From Bin87 sp965208015 (GTDB taxonomy: Bacteria > Chloroflexota > Dehalococcoidia > Lucifugimonadales > UBA3495): a stretch of 64,000 bases of DNA. The position numbers and the translations under genes are program-made. Below, piece by piece: positions 1-8,022 of the stretch (the stretch's first letter is position 1; every line of letters starts with the position of its first letter). The notes under the pieces are model-generated. The model did not search any database and was not told the origin of the DNA. It was given only the letters and a program-made list of their open reading frames with translations. Location of the stretch: NCBI GenBank assembly GCA_965208015.1, contig OZ242308.1, positions 186,001 through 250,000 on the forward strand, read 5' to 3'.

Positions 1-394
1 GCGAGAAATCCAGGACGGTCAGGCCTGTACATGGTCCTGCCACGGTTCACCTCCCGGTTTGGCCGTATGGGTTCCGGCTCGTGAAGTTTCGGGCCGGTTG
101 CCTTGTCCACTGCTGCGATCCTGCAATTCGACAGCAGAGCCGCAGCCGGTGACCGCTGAGTTCCAGTCTGAGCGAGCCGGCGCGAGTGAGTATGCAGTCC
201 GCCTAAGATGCGCGTCAACCTCACGTACACTGGACGCCCACCAAAGTACGTTGAGTGTCCTTTCCGCTCGAACGTCGGCAGTGTCGGGCCGCCGTTGCCG
301 GGCCGGGGGCTGCCTGCTACAATCGCCCGCTAGCAGCGCAGTCGCAATCCACCTGAGTATTCCCATGTGCAACGCGCTCAAGGAGTTGGCCAAC
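1..394. other. Upstream non-coding stretch
   Basis: I see no convincing gene here. Open frames crossing it on both strands lack family resemblance and look like GC-driven shadows. Its right end holds a plausible promoter for the SMP-30 gene. Confidence 0.5.
295..323 (+). promoter_or_regulatory. Candidate promoter of the SMP-30 gene
   Basis: TTGCCG at 295-300 and TACAAT at 318-323 are separated by 17 bases, which fits a housekeeping sigma factor. The leader to the start at 395 would be about 65 bases. This is pattern recognition only. Confidence 0.4.
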
Positions 395-1306
395 ATGTCG
401 TGGCGTTTCAGCCTTCTCAACCGTTTTGAAGACCCCCCGGGCGGCATCACTGAAGGGCCGGCGTGGAATGGTGAAGTAATACTCTTCACACACATCCATG
501 CCAGTCGAATATATGCCTACAACCCCAAATCGGGAGACTTCTCCGTTTACCGCGAAAACACCAACCGCACCAACGGGTTGGCATTCGACGCCCAGGGTCG
601 TCTGTTCGGCTGCTGCCAGAACGGGCGGGCAATTGTCCGCTTCGACCCCGACGGCAGCATGGTCACCGTCGCCGATAACCTGGACGGGGTGCCCCTGAAC
701 ACCCCCAACGACCTGGCCATCGACGTCCAGGGGCGCATCTGGTTCACCAACCCCTGGAACACCGGCAACATCGATGCCCACGAGGTGGAGCAGCTGGACC
801 ACCGCTCCGTGCTGTGCGCCGTGCCCCAGGCCGACGGTTCCTACCAGACCGTCCGCTCCACCCACGACACCACCATGCCCAACGGCATCCTGGTGTCCCC
901 CGACGGCAACACTCTGTACGTGGCGGAAAGCAACAGCGACCGGATCGACATCGACCGGGAACTTCGCGCCTACCCCATCAACGCCGACGGCACCCTGGGG
1001 ACGTACACTACGCTGCACACCTTCGGCCGCGACGCCAACCGGGTGCATCGCGGCATCGACGGCATGTGCCTCGACGCGGACGGCAACATCATCGCCACCG
1101 CCGGCTGGCCCACGGGCGGGCCCGGCCCCATGCTGTACGTCTTCTCGCCCACCGGTCGCGTCATTGAGACCCATCCCGTGGCCGCCACTCGCCCAACCAA
1201 CGTGTGCTTCGGCGGACCGGATCTCACCGACGTCTACGTCACGTCCACCGACGGCCATTTCTTCCACGCCAGCACCGACCGGGTCGGCTGGGCCATCTAT
1301 CCATAA
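395..1306 (+). CDS. SMP-30/gluconolactonase/LRE family protein
   Basis: The 303-residue protein looks like a six-bladed beta-propeller of the SMP-30/gluconolactonase family. These enzymes hydrolyse sugar lactones or related esters and bind a divalent metal. Visible family features are the N-terminal EGPAW segment, the TNGLAFDAQGRLFG blade motif, NTPNDLAIDVQGRIWFTNP in the middle, and MPNGILVSPDGNTLYVAE. The frame is open upstream to a TTG at 59. I chose the ATG at 395 because AAGGAG lies nine bases before it and the upstream extension has no family character. There is no signal peptide, so it is probably cytoplasmic. The substrate cannot be inferred from the neighbours. Confidence 0.85.
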   Translation: MSWRFSLLNRFEDPPGGITEGPAWNGEVILFTHIHASRIYAYNPKSGDFSVYRENTNRTNGLAFDAQGRLFGCCQNGRAIVRFDPDGSMVTVADNLDGVPLNTPNDLAIDVQGRIWFTNPWNTGNIDAHEVEQLDHRSVLCAVPQADGSYQTVRSTHDTTMPNGILVSPDGNTLYVAESNSDRIDIDRELRAYPINADGTLGTYTTLHTFGRDANRVHRGIDGMCLDADGNIIATAGWPTGGPGPMLYVFSPTGRVIETHPVAATRPTNVCFGGPDLTDVYVTSTDGHFFHASTDRVGWAIYP

Positions 1307-1345
1307 CGACATTGCCACAACTCCGATAACAGGGAGGTCTCGGTC

Positions 1346-1654
1346 ATGACCACAGCGACGCAGTACCCGGACCCGGAAGAACCGTTCGAGCAGGTTGCGC
1401 GGCAAATTGACTGGGTAGAGCAGCTGGAAAACATAAGAGTGCGGCATGACACCCTGGCTGCCGGGCGGGCCGCCGTGGCCTATGTGGACAACCTGCATGA
1501 CGCCATCCGCGCACTCGCAGGGCGTCAAACCTATGAAGATTTGAAACTGCTGCACGGGACAGACCTGGCGGACCTGGTCAATACCGTTAGAACCCGAGAC
1601 AGGAGCAGCGACTGGGAAAGCACGGTCAGGCCGGGCCTGCTGCGCGAAAACTGA
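1346..1654 (+). CDS. Hypothetical protein, 102 aa
   Basis: I do not recognise this small, acidic, probably helical protein. It has no membrane segment or clear motif. A GGGAGG ribosome-binding site at about 1331 precedes the ATG. It lies between the SMP-30 gene and another small unknown gene on the same strand. The three genes may be co-transcribed, but nothing shows a shared function. Confidence 0.5.
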   Translation: MTTATQYPDPEEPFEQVARQIDWVEQLENIRVRHDTLAAGRAAVAYVDNLHDAIRALAGRQTYEDLKLLHGTDLADLVNTVRTRDRSSDWESTVRPGLLREN

Positions 1655-1702
1655 CCCGGCACGCGGGGCAACGCTCCGCTGAACGCAATCGGTGGTGTCC
1701 TC

Positions 1703-2059
1703 ATGCAACGCAGACGCTTGAGCAGCTATGGAATCGGCCGCGACCAACTCCGCCAGGGCGGCGGCCGCGGCAACGGCAACGACCACTTCGACGAACTGGT
1801 CGGGAGTGTCGAGTTCTACGTCTACCAGACCCCGGGACGGCGGGTGAAGGGCTTCGACAGCCTCAAACTCTACGCGGAAGGCGAGGGATGCGAACTGCTC
1901 TACACCGCAGACGCTCCGCCGGAGTTGGCCGACTACGAAACCCTGCGCATCACCCACCGTCGCGCGGAACCGATACCCGACGCCGTGCTCAAGCGCGCCC
2001 ACTCGTGGGCCCACCGCAACAACTTCCTGCACAGCTTCTTCAAGCCGCTGTATCGATGA
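1703..2059 (+). CDS. Hypothetical protein, 118 aa
   Basis: This is a basic protein with a glycine-rich N-terminus (around residues 14-25) and a conserved-looking central part. I recognise no family. Its stop overlaps the start of the next gene in an ATGA arrangement, which suggests translational coupling to the membrane coiled-coil protein. It could be a soluble partner of that protein; this is inferred from the overlap alone. Confidence 0.5.
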   Translation: MQRRRLSSYGIGRDQLRQGGGRGNGNDHFDELVGSVEFYVYQTPGRRVKGFDSLKLYAEGEGCELLYTADAPPELADYETLRITHRRAEPIPDAVLKRAHSWAHRNNFLHSFFKPLYR

Positions 2060-2619
2060 TCGACGATCCAGCCGACATTCCCGAACAAACCAGGTGGTGG
2101 TCAAGGTTCAATGACGTAACGGCCTTCTGGCGCGCGCCCGTCATCGCCGGCGTGGTTACGGGCGCGGGCGCCTGGCTGGTCTGGTATTACACCAAAGTGC
2201 CCTGCATAATGGAAAATGCCGCGGCCGGGCTATGCAATCCCGGCGTGTTGGCCAGTTACATTAACCTGCCGGCTCTGGCCAGTTGCCTCGCTATTAGAGG
2301 CGGTTTTGCCACCTTCGCGGGAGGTTACAACATCATTATGCTGAACAAAGAACGCCAGCGCGCCGACGAAGCCGAGGCCCGGCTCCGGTTCGAGCGCGAA
2401 CGCAACGATCAGGAACGCGAACACCAGCGTGAACGGTACGAGCGTCTGATGGACGAACTCCGCGACGAGCTTCGGGAAGAACGTCGCCAGTCTGCTGAGG
2501 AACGCCGTCAGTCCGTCGCCAGCCAGCAGGCCATGATGACTACCCTGGCCGAGATCAGCGCAACCCTGGCGCGGCTGGCGGAGCAGCAGCAGAATGGTCA
2601 CCGCTGCCGCGGTGACTGA
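2056..2619 (+). CDS. Membrane protein with long C-terminal coiled coil
   Basis: The 187-residue protein has two hydrophobic segments, roughly residues 25-47 and 64-92. A long charged stretch rich in E, R and Q follows (about residues 100-180) and looks like a coiled coil. The start ATG at 2056 overlaps the previous stop. The frame stays open upstream to 1888, but only the part from 2056 has protein character. Its end overlaps the methyltransferase start by 26 bases. It may be a membrane-anchored scaffold; I do not recognise a family. Confidence 0.55.
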   Translation: MIDDPADIPEQTRWWSRFNDVTAFWRAPVIAGVVTGAGAWLVWYYTKVPCIMENAAAGLCNPGVLASYINLPALASCLAIRGGFATFAGGYNIIMLNKERQRADEAEARLRFERERNDQEREHQRERYERLMDELRDELREERRQSAEERRQSVASQQAMMTTLAEISATLARLAEQQQNGHRCRGD

Positions 2620-3934
2620 CCTGCCTCCATCCCCGGCGGAACGGGCCATCCGCCGTCGCATCGCCCGCCACGGCCCGGTCACCTTCGCCGAATACATGGC
2701 GCGAGCCCTGTACGGACCCGGCGGATACTACACTCGCAACAGCGCCGGAACCGATTACTACACCAGCCCGCAGGTGCATCCGGCCTTCGGCGCGCTGCTG
2801 GCGGTTCAACTGTTCCAGTTCTGGCGCCTGCTGGGCCGGCCCGAACCGTTCTTCGTGATCGAACCCGGCGCCGGTGATGGACTGCTGGCGCGTGACGTAT
2901 GCAACGCCGCCGGCCATCTCCCCGAAGGCTTTGGGGACTTGCTGCGGTACGCAGCGGTTGATCGCTGCCCGGGAGGTCGTGACGCCCGCGATCCAGCATT
3001 CGCGAAAATCGCCGGCGACGCGCAGCGACTGCCGTTCCGCAACGTCACCGGCTGCATCATCTCGAACGAGCTGCTGGACGCCCTTCCAGTACACCGGGTA
3101 CGCATGGAGCGCGGCACGCTCCGCGAGCTCTATGTGGACATCGAGTCCGACGTCGCGGACGGATACGAAGGACAGCTGGTCGAAATCGCCGGCGACCCGT
3201 CCACTCCGGACTTGGAGCGGCGACTATCCGACATTGGCGCCACCCTGTCTGACGGACAGACCGCCGAAATCTGCCTGCTGCTGGATGGCTGGGCCGCGTC
3301 GGTGGCGTCGTCGTTGGATATGGGCTTCGTCCTCACCATCGACTACGGTCGCAGCGCGGACGATCTCTACGACCCGATACAGAGGCCCCACGGGACCCTG
3401 GTCACCTACCGCTCCCACCGCCAAACCGATACGCCGCTGGTGGACCCGGGGCGGCAGGACATCACGGCGCAGGTGGATTTCACGTCGGTTGGGCTCGCCG
3501 GAGAGCGGGCGGGACTGACCACTCTGGACAACATGTCCCAGGGGAGTCTCCTGACGCGCCTCGGCCTGCAAACCATGCGCCGCCGCGCCGCGCCACCCAC
3601 GGGAGCAGGCAGCGGCTGGATCACCATCCCCATGGACCCGCAGGGCGCGTTGCCCGATGTCCTGGCCGAACCGTTCTCAGCTCAGCATGACGAGGCTCGC
3701 GACTGGCTGACGGGCCTGACCCACCTGGTCCGACCGGGCGGGCTGGGCGACTTCCGCGTCCTGATGCAGGCCAAGGGAATCATCGCCGAGCGTGCGTCAT
3801 CTGCCATCTCGTGGCTCGACGGTGGCGACGCGGCGAACGGATATACTCCGGCGGAACTGGCCGCCATGATCCCCGCCGAAGCGCTGGCGCTGGGTCCGGA
3901 GCGTTTCCGGCTGGCCGGCCCCGTGATGCTATAA
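2594..3934 (+). CDS. MidA family SAM-dependent methyltransferase
   Basis: At 446 residues this matches the MidA/NDUFAF7 family (DUF185). The mitochondrial relatives methylate an arginine of a complex I subunit; the bacterial targets are less well defined. Visible signatures are the N-terminal GPVTFAEYMARALYGPGGYY segment, the SAM-binding VIEPGAGDGLLARDV, the ISNELLDALPVHRV motif, and DYGRSADDLYDPIQRPHGTL followed by QDITAQVDF. These are the family's hallmark blocks in the usual order. The start overlaps the upstream gene. A GTG at 2612 is an alternative start. The end of the gene carries an extended -10 promoter for the next gene. Confidence 0.85.
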   Translation: MVTAAAVTDLPPSPAERAIRRRIARHGPVTFAEYMARALYGPGGYYTRNSAGTDYYTSPQVHPAFGALLAVQLFQFWRLLGRPEPFFVIEPGAGDGLLARDVCNAAGHLPEGFGDLLRYAAVDRCPGGRDARDPAFAKIAGDAQRLPFRNVTGCIISNELLDALPVHRVRMERGTLRELYVDIESDVADGYEGQLVEIAGDPSTPDLERRLSDIGATLSDGQTAEICLLLDGWAASVASSLDMGFVLTIDYGRSADDLYDPIQRPHGTLVTYRSHRQTDTPLVDPGRQDITAQVDFTSVGLAGERAGLTTLDNMSQGSLLTRLGLQTMRRRAAPPTGAGSGWITIPMDPQGALPDVLAEPFSAQHDEARDWLTGLTHLVRPGGLGDFRVLMQAKGIIAERASSAISWLDGGDAANGYTPAELAAMIPAEALALGPERFRLAGPVML

Positions 3935-3935
3935 T
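3927..3935 (+). promoter_or_regulatory. Extended -10 promoter before the CoA-transferase gene
   Basis: TGCTATAAT ends at 3935 at the very end of the MidA gene and is a good extended -10 element. No strong -35 box is visible. The leader to the ATG at 3970 would be about 28 bases. Confidence 0.45.
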
Positions 3936-3969
3936 CGCCCGACGACCTTGCACCGCCCGGAGTGACGCC

Positions 3970-5250
3970 ATGGCCGGCCCGCTTGAAGGCATCAACGTTG
4001 TCGAATTTTCCACCATGATCGCCACGCCCACGGCCGGCATGTTGCTGGCCGACATGGGCGCCAGCGTCATCAAGGTGGAGCCGCCCTGGGGCGACCTGTG
4101 GCGCTACGCCCAGGCGGTGCTTCCCACCGACGGCCGGCCCTTCATGGCCTACAACCGGGGCAAGCGCTCCATGACGCTGAACCTGACTAAGCCGGAGTCC
4201 GCCGACGTGGTGCGCCGCCTGACCGAGCAGGCCGACGTGGTGCTGGCGAACAACCGTCCTGACGTGGCGGGTCGATTCGGTATCGACTACGAGACCCTGG
4301 CCACCATCAACCCGTCGATCATCTACTGCGAGGGATCGGCCTTCGGACACGATGGGCCGGATTCCTACCGCCCCGGCTACGACATCATCATCCAGGGCAT
4401 GTCGGGCATCGCCACCGCGGAGGGCAAGATCACCAACGGCGTGCCCCAGCAGATTGTCGCCAGCCCCTTGGTGGATACCGCCTGCGGGCTGGCTCAGGCG
4501 TGGGCCGTATGCGGAGCCCTGTTCGCCCGCGAGCGCAACGCCTCTGCCGGTGAGAAGGGCCGGGGACAGAAGCTGGAAGCGTCGTTATTGGGCACCGGCC
4601 TGCTGATGCTGGGCATGCGCTTTGTACGCATCGACGGCATCGACAAGGGGCCGCACGCGGAGATCATGGAGGCGGTGGACGCCATGCGCGCCGCCGGGAC
4701 GCCGTACCCCGATCTGCTGGAAGTCTACGAGGCCCAGCATTTCCAGTCGCCCGGCAACATCTACTATCGTTTCTACCAGACCGCCGACGGGATGATCGTG
4801 GTGGGATGCCTGAACGACGGCCTGCGCCGCAAGATGCTCGACGTGGTCGGCCTTCAAGATATCCGCTACGACGAGGGCTACGACCAGCGCTCCCAGGAAG
4901 CCGCCGATTTCGGGGCGCGACTCATGGCGGACGCGGAGGCGATCTTCCGCGACAAAACCAACGACCAGTGGCTCGCCCTGCTGGACGCCGCTGGCGTACC
5001 CGCCGGCCCGGTGCGTTTCGTCGAAGAGCTGTTCGAGCACCCGCAGGTCGAGGCCAACAACCTGGCCATCGACGTGCACCACCGCGACCTGGGCACCGTG
5101 CGCATGGCCGGCCCCCCGGCCACCTTCACCGCAACGCCCCTGGAGCCGGGCAACCTGCCCGCCCTGGGCGAGCACACCGAGGAGGTGCTGGCCGAGCTGG
5201 GGTACACGCCGGACGAAATCGGGCAGTGGCGTCGGGATGGGGCGCTATAG
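3970..5250 (+). CDS. CaiB/BaiF (class III) CoA-transferase
   Basis: The 426-residue protein is a family III CoA-transferase, which moves CoA between acyl-CoA and free acids through an aspartyl-CoA intermediate. Signatures seen are the N-terminal PLEGINVVEFSTMIATPTAG, the ADMGASVIKVEPPWGD block, the NRGKRSMTLNL block, and the C-terminal LGEHTEEVLAELGYTPDEI block. The start at 3970 follows GGAG with good spacing. The frame is open further upstream but lacks family sequence there. The acid substrate is not predictable. Such genes are abundant in bacteria that degrade recalcitrant organic acids. Confidence 0.9.
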   Translation: MAGPLEGINVVEFSTMIATPTAGMLLADMGASVIKVEPPWGDLWRYAQAVLPTDGRPFMAYNRGKRSMTLNLTKPESADVVRRLTEQADVVLANNRPDVAGRFGIDYETLATINPSIIYCEGSAFGHDGPDSYRPGYDIIIQGMSGIATAEGKITNGVPQQIVASPLVDTACGLAQAWAVCGALFARERNASAGEKGRGQKLEASLLGTGLLMLGMRFVRIDGIDKGPHAEIMEAVDAMRAAGTPYPDLLEVYEAQHFQSPGNIYYRFYQTADGMIVVGCLNDGLRRKMLDVVGLQDIRYDEGYDQRSQEAADFGARLMADAEAIFRDKTNDQWLALLDAAGVPAGPVRFVEELFEHPQVEANNLAIDVHHRDLGTVRMAGPPATFTATPLEPGNLPALGEHTEEVLAELGYTPDEIGQWRRDGAL

Positions 5251-5257
5251 TACGTCT

Positions 5258-5527
5258 ATGCCGGAATACACTTGGGATGACGCAAAGAACGAATGGCTGC
5301 GGCTTAACCGTGGGCTGTCTTTCGACGATGTGGTCTATCATTTGGAGCATGGCGGCCTGCTGGCCGATGTACTGCATCCAAACCAGTCATTACATCCCGA
5401 AGAACGTCTGTACATCATCAACATTGAGGACTACGCTTACGAAGTTCCTTTTTACCGCGCCGGTGACATCGAAACCTTGATGACAGCATACCCCAGTCGA
5501 AAATACACGCGAGCATACTTACGCTAA
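5258..5527 (+). CDS. BrnT-like toxin family protein
   Basis: This 89-residue protein begins YTWDDAKNEWLRLNRGLSF, close to the start of the BrnT-like RNase toxins. It continues with a block around residues 45-75 that resembles uncharacterised BrnT-related toxins and ends with PSRKYTRAYL. The ATG at 5258 lies eight bases after the CoA-transferase stop. The downstream 126-residue gene, 12 bases away, would occupy the antitoxin position but does not look like BrnA. Toxin activity is inferred from family resemblance only. Confidence 0.6.
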   Translation: MPEYTWDDAKNEWLRLNRGLSFDDVVYHLEHGGLLADVLHPNQSLHPEERLYIINIEDYAYEVPFYRAGDIETLMTAYPSRKYTRAYLR

Positions 5528-5539
5528 ACGGAGGCAACG

Positions 5540-5920
5540 ATGGCCGGCGACAAAATTGATAAGCCCAACCTCCCGGATCCTGATGACTACTGGCCTTTTC
5601 CAGACGACCTAGATGAATATGAGCGGGAGTTTTCGGAATCTCTGGAGGGGTACAAAATTCTCCCGGACCCCAATTTTGAGGCCACCAAGAAGCGCGCCGA
5701 AGAAACGGCCCGCCGCACCCTGGCCAAAGAGCATCCGGGGCGCATGACTGAAGAACAGAAGAAGCTATTGCCCCCAGGCCTGTTGGCCTACTGGCGTGGC
5801 GAGGCTCCCACGCCCTACACTGACCCGACGGGCTGGGATGAGTTTCGCAAAACCCTGACCCCTTCTGACGACCTTTGGCGGTGGGTTCCAATCGATAAGC
5901 CCGCCGATGACGACGCATAG
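5540..5920 (+). CDS. Hypothetical protein, possible antitoxin partner
   Basis: The 126-residue acidic protein follows the BrnT-like gene by 12 bases and has a good GGAGG site before its ATG. It is rich in P, D, E and K, and has a YWPFPDDLDEYEREF segment near residues 18-32. No DNA-binding fold is evident. Its position suggests an antitoxin role, but the length and sequence are not those of BrnA. Its stop at 5920 abuts the start of the decayed methyltransferase. Confidence 0.5.
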   Translation: MAGDKIDKPNLPDPDDYWPFPDDLDEYEREFSESLEGYKILPDPNFEATKKRAEETARRTLAKEHPGRMTEEQKKLLPPGLLAYWRGEAPTPYTDPTGWDEFRKTLTPSDDLWRWVPIDKPADDDA

Positions 5921-6620
5921 ATGACCACCCCCTCCGAATCTCCCAACCGCCTCTACTTCGGCGATAACCTGGACATACTCCGCCAGCACGTCGCCGACGA
6001 ATCGGTCGATCTCATCTACCTCGACCCGCCCTTCAACTCCAACGCCACCTACAACGTCCTATTCCGCGAGCGCTCCGGCGAGGAATCCGCCTCCCATCCT
6101 CGGCCAGAACGACATGATGGCCTATCTCACCATGATGGCCCAGCGCATGGTCGAGCTCCACCGCGTCCTCAAGCCCACCGGCAGCATCTACCTCCACTGC
6201 GACCCCACCGCCAGCCACCACCTGAAACTGTTGATGGATGCTGTTTTTGGTCGGGCAATTTTCGCAATGAAATCATCCGGCGTCGAGCTGGTACCCACAA
6301 TAAGGTTCAACGCTTCGCACTTATCCATGACACCATTCTGTTCTACACCAAGAGCGCTGCGTATGAATGGCACCACGTTAAGAAGCCGTATACGCGAGGC
6401 CATGTCGAAGAGTATTTCGTTGAGGACTCAGAAGGATGGCGAACCAATTACTACGGGAATGTGCTGACTGGATCCGGTACGCGAAATGGAGGGTCAGGGC
6501 AGCCTTGGAGGGGAATCGACCCGACCGCCAAGAATCGCCATTGGGCAATTCCCCGCAGGCTCTTGGATGATTTGGACGAAGACCTATCGGCGCTCTCTCA
6601 ACACCAAAAACTTGATCGCC
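5921..6620 (+). pseudogene. Decayed site-specific DNA methyltransferase
   Basis: The frame starting at 5921 has the N-terminus of a beta-class adenine DNA methyltransferase, with LYFGDNLDIL and the catalytic block DLIYLDPPFNSNATYN. After about 6095 the homology jumps to another frame (LGQNDMMAYLTMMAQRMVEL, then GSIYLHCDPTASH). It returns to the first frame near 6250 (NFRNEII through LSQHQKLDRL). About 50 codons expected between the first two blocks are missing. The 3' part, including the FxGxG SAM-binding motif, is absent after about 6620. An internal deletion, two frame changes and a 3' truncation make this a pseudogene. Confidence 0.8.
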
Positions 6621-6680
6621 TTCTTCGGCGCACCCACCGCCAAGCGACGTTGCACCCTGCTGGTGGTCTGGTACGCCGAA

Positions 6681-6842
6681 ATGGAGCAGTATCCCGACGA
6701 GTGGATGGGTATGGGACCCGGCGACGTGCTGGTGGTAGGCGACCGCCCGGAGGAAGTAGTGGCGCAGCTTGATGAGGCGGGCGTCCGCCGGGATTCAGTG
6801 GTTGAGTTCCTGAACACGAACCCGATGCGGATGACACTGTGA
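6681..6842 (+). CDS. Small protein resembling DUF5678
   Basis: A 53-residue frame starts MEQYPDEWMGMGPGDVLVVG and continues with a DRPEEVVAQLDEAG segment. This recalls the short DUF5678 family (a KWVAL...G-T-EE pattern). The frame is open upstream into the methyltransferase remnant, so the true start is uncertain. It may also be the tail of a fused remnant. DUF5678-type proteins often accompany clan AA aspartic proteases, but none is adjacent here. Confidence 0.35.
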   Translation: MEQYPDEWMGMGPGDVLVVGDRPEEVVAQLDEAGVRRDSVVEFLNTNPMRMTL

Positions 6843-6922
6843 TTGCGGGTATTTTGCTGACACCATGCAGTTGACGGTGGGCGCAACCAGCCGTTAGCCT
6901 GTAGTAAATCAAGCGAGACGAG

Positions 6923-6967
6923 AGCCGGTGGACTGACCTGATGGCGGGTCGGGTCCACCGGCTTTTT
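6923..6967 (+). terminator. Rho-independent terminator
   Basis: The arms AGCCGGTGGAC (6923-6933) and GTCCACCGGCT (6953-6963) are perfectly complementary over 11 bases, and TTTTT ends at 6967. It separates the 5.2-6.8 kb genes from the phage-like module. Confidence 0.8.
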
Positions 6968-7362
6968 GCGTGAGTGGGTGGATGCCGGGCAGACCATCGG
7001 GCGGCGCCGGCGGGGAGGTCTGGATGACGATGGCGCGGACGATGATGGATGCGGGAGGCCGGCGGTCGGGACGGATGGGACGACCGGGACGAACGGACGG
7101 CTGGCGGGCGTCCCGGGGCTTGCCCGACGGACGGGCCGCGCTGCTGGCGGCGCTGGCCGACTACCGGCGTGGCGTTGCCGAAGCGCCGGTGGTGTGCAAG
7201 TGGGGGACGGGTTCCAATGCTCTCGATTTGTCATCGCGAGGAGCGCAGCGACGTGGCGATCTCGTTGACGGAAAGGACGCCGTTGGCCCAACGAGATTGC
7301 CACGCTTCGCTCGCAATGACAATGGGTCAGGCGTTGCAGGCTGGTCTGTCATGGAGGATGCC
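6968..7362 (+). other. In-frame extension upstream of the prohead protease
   Basis: The protease frame is open from 6970, but this stretch encodes a G/R-rich sequence without protease similarity and contains a dispersed repeat (7226-7326). The segment around 7130-7200 could be the remnant of a preceding phage gene such as the portal. I do not call it a separate gene. Confidence 0.35.
7226..7326. repeat. Dispersed inverted repeat (GAGGAGCGCAGCGAC / GCTTCGCTCGCAATGAC type)
   Basis: The left arm reads CATCGCGAGGAGCGCAGCG and the right arm GCTTCGCTCGCAATGACAAT, with GGCGATCTCGTTGACGG between. This is the widely distributed bacterial intergenic repeat whose translation gives RGAQRRGD...RFARND. 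Here it is read in frame as part of the protease frame. Confidence 0.7.
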
Positions 7363-7869
7363 ATGGCCGGCCCGCTGGTTTTCGTGGCGTCCACGGGGGA
7401 GGCGGACCGGCACGGCGATACCGTCGCGCCGGAGGGGTGGCGGCTGGACGCCTACCGGGAAAACCCGGTAGTGCTGTGGGCCCACGACTACGGAGAGCCG
7501 GCCATCGGGCGGGCGGAGGCGGTGTGGAGCGACGGGCGGGCTCTGCGGGCGCGGCTGGAGTTCGCGCCCACGGAGTTCGCCGGACAGGTGGAGAGGCTGT
7601 ACCGTCAGGGCTACCAGCGGGGCGTGTCGGTTGGGTTCCGGCCGCTGCGCTTCGAGGAGCGGCGGGACCCGGTGAACGGCGCGTTCCTGGGCATCCGGTT
7701 TCTGGAGCAGGAGCTGCTGGAAATCTCCGCGGTGCCGGTGCCGGCCAACGGCGGGGCATTGCTGGCGGAAGAGGCTGCCCTCACCCCAACCCTCTCCCAG
7801 AGGGAGAGGGGGCAGGTGGCGGACGAGGTGGTGGGACTGCTGCGGGGGCTGCGGGGTTGGCAGGGATGA
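7363..7869 (+). CDS. HK97-type phage prohead protease
   Basis: The protein is a phage capsid maturation protease of the HK97 gp4 type, which cleaves the scaffold/delta domain of the capsid protein. Visible blocks are GEADRHGDTVAPEGW, the histidine block NPVVLWAHDYGEPAIGRA, the serine block YQRGVSVGFRPLRF, and the ELLEISAVPVPANGGALL block. From the ATG at 7363 (GGAGG five bases before it) it has 168 residues. The frame is open back to 6970. The C-terminal 30 residues derive from a dispersed repeat (ALTPTLSQRERG), so the original tail was replaced. The capsid gene follows, which is the usual phage order. Confidence 0.8.
   Translation: MAGPLVFVASTGEADRHGDTVAPEGWRLDAYRENPVVLWAHDYGEPAIGRAEAVWSDGRALRARLEFAPTEFAGQVERLYRQGYQRGVSVGFRPLRFEERRDPVNGAFLGIRFLEQELLEISAVPVPANGGALLAEEAALTPTLSQRERGQVADEVVGLLRGLRGWQG
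7778..7816. repeat. CCCTCTCCCAGAGGGAGAGGG repeat
   Basis: This short inverted repeat, CTCTCCCAGAGGGAGAG with flanks, is a common dispersed element in many bacterial genomes, translated as LTPTLSQRERG. It lies inside the 3' end of the prohead protease gene. Confidence 0.7.
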
Positions 7870-7877
7870 ACAGGATG

Positions 7878-7987
7878 TCAGAAGCAGGATTTTCAGGATG
7901 TGTGTGATTGGCAGGATGGATCCGGTCCGATGGCGGCTGGACACCAATCCTGCATATCCGCGCAATCCGGCAAATCCTGCTTCTGAC
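7878..7987. repeat. CAGGATT-type hairpin repeat, copy 1
   Basis: The element begins GTCAGAAGCAGGATTTTCAG and ends AATCCTGCTTCTGAC. The outer 15 bases are a perfect inverted repeat and further GGATT/AATCC pairs lie inside. The same family recurs at 9365, 12674, 25826 and 55842, and as a variant at 37765. It separates the protease and capsid genes. Confidence 0.8.
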
Positions 7988-8022
7988 GAATGGCTCGAGA
8001 TAGAAAAGGAGTTTGCAAAGGT

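Noticed and set aside
317..2104. 595-codon open frame on the minus strand
   Set aside because: It lies antisense to the SMP-30 gene and the small genes, has no recognisable family, and is of the V/G/H/A-rich kind produced opposite GC-rich genes.
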